Origin: Arthrobacter sp. C9C5
GTDB taxonomy: Bacteria; Actinomycetota; Actinomycetes; Actinomycetales; Micrococcaceae
Length of the DNA stretch: 47,882 nucleotides
NCBI RefSeq assembly: GCF_013359735.1
Contig: NZ_JABFMX010000025.1
Location: 1-47,882, forward strand
Reading direction: 5' to 3'
A program made the position numbers and the translations under genes. The number at the start of each line of letters is the position of its first letter. Position 1 is the stretch's first letter. The notes under the pieces were generated by a model. The model made no database searches. It was not told the DNA's origin and was given only the letters and a program-made list of their open reading frames with translations. Below are positions 39,483-47,882 of the stretch, in pieces.

Positions 39483-40343
39483 ATGAGCACCCGATATCGC
39501 CCGCCGGCTGAGGCGCGCGTCTACGTCCCCGCCCCCGGCGAGGCGTCCGACGTCGAACTCATGCCGGCGGGCGATGTCACTGAAGGGGTGGTGCGGGTTG
39601 GCGGGACAATCCGCCGCCCGCACCAGCCGCAGAGCCTCGCCGTCGCAGGCTACCTCGACTGGCTCGAGGACGCCGGGTTCGACGGTGCGCCGCGGTACCT
39701 GGGCCGGGACGTGGAGGGCAGGGACGTGCTGACCTTCCTGCCGGGACAGTGCGCCGGGCCGGTGCCCGAAGCCTGGGTGCAGTCCGAGGAGCTACTGGCC
39801 TCGGTGGCCCGTTTGCTGCGCCGGCTCCACACCGCCTCGGCCGGTTTCTTGCCGGACACCCACGCGTTTCCGCCCCGCTACATCCCACCGCGCGCCGTCA
39901 GGCAAGACCCGGCGGAGCTCGTGTGCCATCTGGACGTCACGCCGCAGAATGTGGTGGTCCGGGACGGCCTCGCCGCCGGGCTGGTGGACTTCGACCTCGC
40001 CGGGCCCAGCACAGCGCTCAGGGATTCCTACAACACCGCCATGCACTGGACGCCGCTCCGCGACCCGGCGGACGTGTGGCCCGGCTGGGAGGGAGTGGAC
40101 CCGTTCCGGCGGCTCCGTATCTTCGCCGATGCCTACGGCTGGGACCAGGACGAACGACGCCGGGTGCCGGGGCTGGGCATCGAGGCCGCGGCGCTGAGCT
40201 ATGAACGGATGCGGCACAACGCGGCGACGCTCGGCGGCGGCTGGGCCCGGATGTGGGACGACGGCGTGGGTGAGCTGATCCTCCGCCGCCGCGGCTGGCT
40301 GGAGGCCAACGCTGAGCAGCTGGTGGCCGCTCTTACCGAGTGA
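39483..40343 (+). CDS. Aminoglycoside phosphotransferase-fold protein
   Basis: A 286-residue protein with the protein-kinase-like APH/choline kinase fold. The catalytic loop is HLDVTPQN with Asp151 and Asn156, followed by the metal-binding VDFDLAG (Asp169, Asp171). The N-terminal lobe shows GGTIRRPHQPQS, the usual loop before the first helix, then FLPGQ in the hinge. Real substrates of such chromosomal proteins are often not antibiotics, so aminoglycoside resistance should not be assumed. It lacks a ribosome binding site and starts 5 bp after the POT transporter, so coupled translation is likely. The last 11 bp overlap the convergent DUF4190 gene. A related gene lies at 45220. Confidence 0.87.
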   Translation: MSTRYRPPAEARVYVPAPGEASDVELMPAGDVTEGVVRVGGTIRRPHQPQSLAVAGYLDWLEDAGFDGAPRYLGRDVEGRDVLTFLPGQCAGPVPEAWVQSEELLASVARLLRRLHTASAGFLPDTHAFPPRYIPPRAVRQDPAELVCHLDVTPQNVVVRDGLAAGLVDFDLAGPSTALRDSYNTAMHWTPLRDPADVWPGWEGVDPFRRLRIFADAYGWDQDERRRVPGLGIEAAALSYERMRHNAATLGGGWARMWDDGVGELILRRRGWLEANAEQLVAALTE

Positions 40344-40794
40344 TGAAGTCCGCGTTCGCGAAGGCTACCCCAAGGATCACGACCACCAGCAGGGTGATGG
40401 CGATCGCGGCATAACCAAGGACCAGTCCTGCGATGGCCAGGCCCTTGCCGCCCGGCTCGCGGTTCAACGCCAGGTGACCGAGGACGACGGCGGCCAACTG
40501 CGGGAGCAGGAAGAAGCCGAAGCCCAGGAACGACGCGATGCCGCAGCACAGGCTCGCGATGCTCAGGCCCTTCGGCGCGGGAGCCACGCCGTAGTAATAC
40601 GGCTGGCCGTAAGCGTCGGCATACGGACCGGCCGGCTGGCCGTAGGCATCGTGGCTGCCGGCCGGTTGCCCGAGGTGCGGGGCCGCCGTCGGCATCGGCG
40701 GAACGTGGCCATCGCCTCCGTATGGCGGACGATACGGCGGCGGCTGGAAGCCTCGGTGCGCCTCGTCATACCCGGACGTGGGCTGCTCGGTCAT
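40333..40794 (-). CDS. DUF4190 domain membrane protein
   Basis: A 153-residue membrane protein. The first 75 residues are Pro/Gly/Tyr-rich with a repeated GQPAG/AYGQP pattern, predicted to be disordered and cytoplasmic. Two transmembrane helices follow (about 85-103, SIASLCCGIASFLGFGFFLLPQ, and 128-148, AIAGLVLGYAAIAITLLVVV), joined by VVLGHLALNREPGGKGL; this helix-loop-helix is the DUF4190 signature. Function is unknown. AGAGGGGAT supports the ATG at 40794. It converges with the phosphotransferase gene and overlaps it by 11 bp. Confidence 0.87.
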   Translation of the reverse strand: MTEQPTSGYDEAHRGFQPPPYRPPYGGDGHVPPMPTAAPHLGQPAGSHDAYGQPAGPYADAYGQPYYYGVAPAPKGLSIASLCCGIASFLGFGFFLLPQLAAVVLGHLALNREPGGKGLAIAGLVLGYAAIAITLLVVVILGVAFANADFITR

Positions 40795-42480
40795 GGATAT
40801 CCCCTCTGACGTGTCTAGGTCAAGATTAGCGCCGCGCCGTTTCGCCAAGCCGGACATGCGGCGTCACAGCGGTCCGATTCGGACGAAACCATGTTGCAGG
40901 CCCCCCTCGTCTGGCATGCTGGAGCCATGGCTAGCCGCGCGGGCACAGTTGCCCAACCCCAAGACCTTGTTGACCTCACTGCGCTCCTGGACGCGTATTA
41001 CGACGTTTCGCCGGATCTCGGCGACCCCGGGCAGCGGGTCGCATTCGGCACCTCCGGGCACCGGGGCTCAAGCCTCAAGGCGTCGTTTAACGAACCGCAT
41101 ATCCTCGCCATCACCCAGGCCATCGTGGAATACCGCGCCGGCCAGGGCATCACCGGTCCGCTGTATCTCGCGAAGGACACCCATGCCCTGAGCGAACCGG
41201 CCCAGAACTCCGCCCTCGAGGTCCTCGCCGCGAACGGCGTTCACGTGCTGATTGACGCCCGCCACGGCTACACGCCCACCCCGGCGTTGAGCCACGCCAT
41301 CCTGACGCACAACAACAATTCCGCCCACGGAGCGCCGCAGGCCGACGGCATCGTGGTGACTCCGAGCCACAACCCGCCCGGCGACGGCGGCTTCAAGTAC
41401 AACCCGCCGCACGGCGGCCCGGCGGACACCGACGCCACCGGCTGGATCGCCAACCGCGCCAACGAACTGCTCGAGAACGGGCTGCGCGGGGTCAAGCGGG
41501 TTCCGATCGCGGACGCCATGGCCGCCGGCACCACCGGCAAGTTCGACTTCCTGTCCAGCTATGTCGATGACCTGCCCTCTGTGCTGGACCTGAACGCGAT
41601 CCGCGAGGCGGGCGTCCGAATCGGCGCCGACCCCATGGGCGGCGCGTCCGTGGACTACTGGGGCGAAATCGGCGAACGCCACCATCTGAACCTCACCGTG
41701 GTGAACCCGACGGTGGACCCGCAGTGGGCCTTCATGACACTGGACTGGGACGAGAAGATCCGGATGGACTGCTCCTCTCCCTCAGCCATGGCCTCCCTGA
41801 TCAACCGCATGGCTGTTGGTGCTGACGGGTCCGCACCCTTCGACATCGCCACCGGCAACGACGCCGACGCCGACCGGCACGGCATCGTCACGCCGGACGG
41901 CGGGCTGATGAACCCGAACCACTACCTCGCCGTCGCGATCGACTACCTGTACCGGCACCGCAGCGGCTGGAACCCGCAGTCCGTGATCGGCAAGACCCTG
42001 GTGTCCTCCTCGATCATCGACCGGGTTGCCGAGAGCCTGGGACGGAAGCTCGTCGAGGTGCCGGTGGGCTTCAAGTGGTTCGTCCCAGGGCTGCTCTCCG
42101 GCGAGGGCGCCTTCGGCGGCGAGGAATCCGCCGGTGCCTCCTTCAACAAAATGGACGGCAGCGTCTGGACCACGGACAAGGACGGCATCCTGCTGGCACT
42201 GCTGGCGTCCGAGATCACGGCAGTGACGGGCAAGTCGCCGTCGCAGCTCTACAAGGGCCTCACCGACAAGTTCGGCGACCCCGTCTACGCCCGGATCGAC
42301 GCCGCCGCGACGCGCGAGCAGAAAGCCGCCCTGGGCAAGCTGTCGCCGTCGGACGTCACCGCGACGGAACTGGCCGGCGAAACCATCACCGCCAAGCTGA
42401 CCGAGGCGCCCGGCAACGGCGCGGCCATCGGCGGATTGAAAGTGGTCACCCAGAACGCCTGGTTCGCGGCCCGCCCGTCG

Positions 42481-42513
<33 letters not shown>

Positions 42514-45500
42514 TCCTTCAAGGGCGCGGAGCACCTGAAGCAGGTACAGGCGGAAGCCAAGGCCCTGGTGGACGGGGTTATTTCCTAGCTGCCACTGGCG
42601 CGGGGGCCGGCGGCCGGGGCTGGCCCTGCCGTTGGCCCGGCGCCGGGGCCTGGGCTCAGGCCGTCTGCTCCTCGCGGAGGCTGGCGGCCAGTACCGAGCG
42701 GTCCCGGCCCAGCGTTTTCGCGCGGTAGAGAGCGGCGTCGGCCGAGGCGATCAGGGCCTGCAGGTCCACCCGGCCGGGGCCGGTCGAGGCAATCCCGTAG
42801 CTCACGGTGGGGAGCCGCGCCTCCACGTTCGGCTGTGCTTCCTGCAAGCGGCGGCTGATGGTGGCCGCCATCTCGCCGGCGCGCTCCGGACTGACCCCGG
42901 GGAGCAGCAGGACGAACTCCTCGCCGCCATAGCGCCCCACGAGGTCGGTGGAACGGACCGAGGCCGTACACGCCGCGGCAAAGGCCTGCAGCGCGACGTC
43001 TCCGGCCGCATGCCCGTACTGGTCATTGACGGCCTTGAAGTGGTCCAGGTCGGCCAGGACCAGCGAGGCCGTGGTCCGGGCGTTGCCCAGGCGGCGCAGT
43101 TCGTTCTCTGCCAGGTCCATGAAAGCGGTGCGGTTGAGCAGCCCGGTAAGCCCGTCGACGGTGGCGCGCGCCCGGAGGTCACGGGTCAGTTGCTCGTTGC
43201 TCAACTCGGCCATGGTGAAAGATGCGAGCACCAGGACCATCGAGGTGAGGAGGGTCGTCACCACCGAGCCGAAGTAGGCGACGAATACCGGCCCATGCGG
43301 GCCATCAACGACAAATGCGGCCAGGCGGCCGACGTAGAAGACGGTCAGGAGGCCGGAGCCGTAGGCGAGGGGGCGGTGCACCCGGGAGTAGTCGACCTCG
43401 AGCAGGAAGAGCTCGCGGGAGGAGAGCCCCAACATCAGCGCCATCATTGCCAGCAGCACCGGCCCGCCGGACCAGTCGTTCGTGGCCGGGTGGTCCAGCA
43501 CCGACACGACGCCCGTCGCCACCGGTCCCGCAAGCAGGAACCACAGCCTGGGGCTTCCGCTCCGCAGCGACCGGGCGCCGGCCCACATGGCTCCGGCGCC
43601 GCCGACCAGCAAGGTATTTCCCAATGGGTTCGCCCACGCCTGGTGGACCGTTCCGTCCAGCAGATAGGCAGCGGATCCGGTGAGGAAGAGCAGGAGGGCC
43701 GAGCACCACCAGGCGCTGAAGGGCGAACGGGTCCGCCTGAAAGTGATGAAGTAGAACAGGCACAGCAGCGTCAGGCAACACGCAGGGTAGAGGTGTCAAG
43801 CATCATCCTGTGGTTCCCCCAGCACGCACCTAGTGACCCCAATATGCGTGGGTGTCAGCTCTCGATTTGACCCCAGTATGGCACCTCGGAGAACAAATGA
43901 AGAGCTTCATTCATGATGTGGCCTCCCAAAGCCTCAGCACCCGCCGCGTGGCATGCCCGCCGTCGGGGGCCATGTCCACCAGGGCGATCCGGTCCAGCGC
44001 CAGTTGCTCGCCCGCGCGGGGCGTTTTTTCGCCCCGATGGGAAACATGCGGCCGGAAGCCCGCCATGGTGTAGCCGGGGGTGGCGATCCGGCCGTGCAAG
44101 GCCTCGACCGCTGCCACGAGGGCTTCGTGGAGGGTCTGGAGCGGGGCACTGGGTTCGATCAGGCTGACCGGAACGGAGCCGCCACGGCCAAAGCCCGCCT
44201 CCCCGCCCACGGTCACGGCGCTGCCCAGCGCGGCCCGGGCCGGCGCCTCCATGAGCCCGGCCACCCGGGCGGCCAGCGCGTCCCCGGCGGCGGCGGAAAC
44301 GTCACCGTCGCCGTCGGCGGCCGGAGGCGGTTCGACGACGTCGAACTTCACCAGGGTGATGTGCAGCGGCCAGGCATCGCGCGGGAACTCCATCCCCTCG
44401 GTGACGGGCTCCAGGAAGGCGACCACAATCAGGTTCCGCATGGGCCAAGTCTGCCACTGGCCCCCGTCACTGGCCCCTTCCCCGGGCACTTAGACGGTGC
44501 GCACCACGTCTTCGTAGGCGAACTTCGGCTTCGGGGCGCCCCAGGCGTCCTCGGCGGCCTGGCCGATGTTAACCACCATGAAGCTCTTCTGGCTGCCGTC
44601 CGGGAAGAAAGCGGTGTCGATCTTGCCGAAGTCGGCGCCGGTCATCGGCCCGGCCGCGAGTCCCAGCGACCGGACGGCGAGGATGAAGTAGCCGGCCTGC
44701 AGGTGGGCGTTGTTGTTGCCGGTGGCCGCGGCCAGGTCCGGGGCGGCGTCGTACATGGCCTTGGGGGCGTTGTAGCCGGGGAGGAAGTTGTCCCACTGCT
44801 CGTGCCAGGCGGTGTCGACACTGAGGATCGCGACCAGCGGCGCGGAAGCCGTCTTGACCCGGTTGCCGGCGGACAGGGCGTCCACCAGCGCGGCGCGGGC
44901 CTCGTCCGAACGGACATAGGTGACGCGCAGGGGCTGGGAGTTGAACGCGGTGGGACCAAACTTCGTCAGCTCGTAGATGGCACGGGCCTGCTCGTCCGTG
45001 ACTTCACCGGTGAAGGAGTTGGCCGTGCGCGCCTGGGCAAAGATGGCGTCCACCGCTGCGGCGTCGATTACTGCTTCTTCATGGGCGATCGTCATCGCGT
45101 CCCTTTCGCTGGGCTTCCACCCCGTCCGGGGCACTGTTGCTGTCCCTTGGTTCAACCGATGCCCGGGACGGCTGCTTCCCGGGGCGCGGAGTGACGTCGC
45201 CCACAGCGGGAAGGCAAGGTCACTCCCGCTCCGCCAGCCGCAGCATTCGAAGGCTGTCGCGGCGATACATTGCGGCGTGATCGTTGAGTTCCGGCCGTCC
45301 CGTGGCCGCCGCCCGGCCGTCGGAGTAGTCGGCGAGCTCACGAAGCCTGGCGGCGAGTGTCTCCAGCACGTCACGTCGCGGGAACGGTAAACCGTACGCC
45401 GCAGTCAGTTCGTCCAGGCGGTCCAGTCTCTCCGGTCCCTCCGGCGCACCGGCGCCACCGCCCTCGATCAGCGGCACCAGCTGGTAGGCCAGGTAGGCGA

Positions 45501-47882
45501 AGTCCCAGATCCTTGGCCCCGGCGACGCAGCGTCAAAATCAAAGACTCCGGCGAACCGCTGGCCCTGGAACACCATGTTGTACGGGGCGAAGTCGTTGTG
45601 GCACACCACCTCAACCGGTTGGTGGGTTGGCAATTGCCAGCTCAGCGGCTCGTGGGCCAACTCGACGCTGGCATCGTGGATCTTCCGGAGCAGGCTGGCC
45701 GCCTCCCGCAGGATCGAGGGATGCCAAATCCACTCCGGAAGCGGATACTCCACCACGTCCCCCGGCAGGAAGGACAGGATTTCGCGGCCTTGCTCGTCCA
45801 TGCCTGCCGCTGACGGAACTCGCCTGATTCCGCTGGCGCGGAGCGTATCGAGCAGGGCGTGAACGGCCGGCGTCCAGGGCCCGGCGTTTCTGCGGACGGT
45901 GTCCCCCACGCGCGCGACGATGCTTGAATTGCCGCCGGCAAGGACCTCTTCGTTCACCATCCAACCAATCTAGGGGACGTGGTGCGGCCGGCAAAGGTTC
46001 GGCGCCGCGGTTCGGTGAGGGCGACGGCGGGCGCCGGGGCCTCTGGGGCGCCTGGGGCGCCTAGGCGTCGTCGTGCTGCAAGGAGGACGAGAGCTCGCGG
46101 TGGGCGTTGGCCTGTTCGCCGGATCGTTGGTCAGGCGCCGGCTGGCCGGTCCGGGGGGAGACCTTGGACGCCCACGCCCTCGGAAGATGTAGCGAGTTGG
46201 GCTGTAATGTCATCAGTCCAGGCGTCGATGGCCGCCCAGTCCCGCAGGTCCCCGAAGCGGCCGCCGGTGAGCCGGAACAGGACCCGGAGCGGCGTCGGCA
46301 TCTGGGCCGCCTCGTAGACACCGGAGAAGACTTTGTGGCCGCGGAGCGGAACTTCCCGGAACTGGGATTGTTCCAGACGCTTCTGTTGCAGTTCCGCACC
46401 GCGCTTTCGAAATAGCCGTGGCAAGGCGTCGGACATCCCCACGCTGAACGCCCAGACAGGTCGTTTGGCCAGCTCGTGCGCATTGTGTGTGAAGAACAGC
46501 AAAGCCGGATCCAGCCACGCCTGATTGTGGATGGCACTGCCGACGACGACTGCCTCGTAGCCGGAGACAGATTTGATTTCCTCCACGGACCGGCACTCGA
46601 CCTCGCCCAGCGCAACAGCCATGCGGCCGGCTACATGTTCAGCTATCCCCCGGGTGGACCCCAGTGCACTTGCATAGGCAACGAGAACTCTCATGGTTGA
46701 ACCTCCTACCTTCCTCGCCCAAGTCTTATAGAGGCTGGGCCGGTTCGAACCTGCCATAAGTCCCGACACGGGCCAGCCTGAGGACGAGGGGCGCGGCCTG
46801 AGGCAACGGTAGTCAACAAAGACCGGGCGACGGCGGGTGGCAGTATTTACCTCGGAAGTCCGTGGGAATACTGAAGGAGGGTCGGCGAATGACATTCGGG
46901 GAGCTAGTCGTCCGTCCGGCCGCGCCGGAAGACGCAGGCGAGGTCCGCAGCTTGTCGATAGCTTTCACCCCTGGCGCCCGGGATGTGCCCCGGAAGGACT
47001 TCGACAGCCGTTACGCGGCCGCTGTCGGCGGCGCGGATTGGTGCATAGCCGTTGCGCAGTCTGGCGGGCGCCTCCTCGGCTACGGACTTGCCCAGGACTT
47101 CGGGCCGGGTTTGCGCACAACCTTCACTACGGGCCGGGTACATGACCTCTACGTCGATCCGGAGGCACGTCGGCTCGGCGCGGGCGGGGCGATCATGGAC
47201 TTCATCTTTGCGTGGGCGAGAGCTCGGCCCCAGCCGATGATTCTCGACTGGCAGGCGAGCCCCTCCGCCGTGGGCTTCTACGAAGCGCTGGGCTTCCAGG
47301 CCGATCGTGTGGGGGACTATCCGGACCATCCGGGTTTCACTCTTGACCTGCGCGAATAGGCGCGGCGGATAGGAGTAGTCGGAGCGCACAGCTGCCCGGT
47401 AGCGGGTGCTCCTAATAATGTCTGAGGTCTCTGATGAACTTAGTTCATGGGAATCAGTGCAGCTCTCATCGCTCGTCCGGCCGGCTGGCCGGACGGCGAT
47501 GAGGGCGGGCGCGGCCCGGAACTGGATAGCGTGCTTGGGCAAGTCCGGCGGTTGTGTTCGACGGCGGTCGGGGATGCTGCGCTGTTCAGCTTCGGGGAGG
47601 CTGCGGAGTTCGCCGCCGGGGTCGAGGAGCTCGCCCGGGCCGTGGATTTCCTGCAGCTCGTCGGCGCGGCCGCCGTGGACCGAGCCCGCAAGGAAGCCGC
47701 CGCCGCGGATTCCCCGGTCCTGGACGACGGTTACCGCAAGAGCGGGGACTTCCTCCGGGACCGGTTGCAGATCACCGGCACCGAGGCCCACCGCCGCCTG
47801 TCCCTGGCCGGGGACGTGCTGCCGCGTACCGGGATCACCGGCCAGATCCTCCCGCCCCTGCACGAAGAACTCGCCGCCGCCG

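Overview
The window is chromosomal DNA from a high-GC Gram-positive bacterium, most likely a member of the Micrococcaceae close to Arthrobacter/Pseudarthrobacter. The reasons are the very high G+C at third codon positions, frequent GTG/TTG starts, an Lsr2 nucleoid protein, a ClpC with two Clp-N repeats, the actinobacterial order folE-folP-folB-folK-DUF3180-PH-PH-DUF2520-panC, and a DUF222 (13E12-type) HNH gene at the right edge. This is inferred from gene content and order; no database search was possible.

Region by region: (1) 1-5138, minus strand: clpC, lsr2, and lysS followed by a coupled 62-aa membrane protein. (2) 5216-10028: two related alpha/beta hydrolases flanking a type II thymidine kinase, a DHA2-type MFS exporter and an SRPBCC protein. 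(3) 23645-10025, minus strand: a long co-directional block reading dacB, a DUF2342 zincin, tilS, hpt, ftsH, the tetrahydrofolate genes, DUF3180, two PH-domain proteins, DUF2520 and panC. It joins cell-wall trimming, tRNA-Ile2 modification, purine salvage, membrane proteolysis, folate synthesis and pantothenate synthesis, with several 4-20 nt gene overlaps. (4) 23799-26570: inorganic pyrophosphatase, a very strong hairpin, a type B carboxylesterase and a DUF429 protein. (5) 26610-34932: phosphoketolase, a SatD-like HTH protein, a HAD phosphatase, serS, a diacylglycerol-kinase-family protein, a small charged protein, pheA and a rhodanese. (6) 35043-42588: an amidase preceded by an in-frame leader ORF, a zinc alcohol dehydrogenase, a POT peptide transporter, a phosphotransferase, a DUF4190 membrane protein and phosphoglucomutase. 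(7) 42656-47882, more accessory: a GGDEF cyclase gene with an apparent one-base frameshift, a possible IS21-like end remnant, a 2H phosphoesterase, a RutE-like reductase, a second phosphotransferase, a flavodoxin-like protein, a GNAT acetyltransferase and the start of a DUF222/HNH gene.

Most of the window is ordinary housekeeping. The items most worth checking are the frameshift in the GGDEF gene, the 24-bp perfect stem capped by a UUCG loop after ppa, the start codons placed 6-8 nt after TAnnnT boxes (suggesting leaderless mRNAs, including one box that uses the ftsH stop codon), the leader ORF in frame with the amidase, and the palindrome over the start codon of the DUF222 gene. I saw no tRNA, rRNA, CRISPR array, prophage or intact insertion sequence, and no convincing novel multi-gene system.
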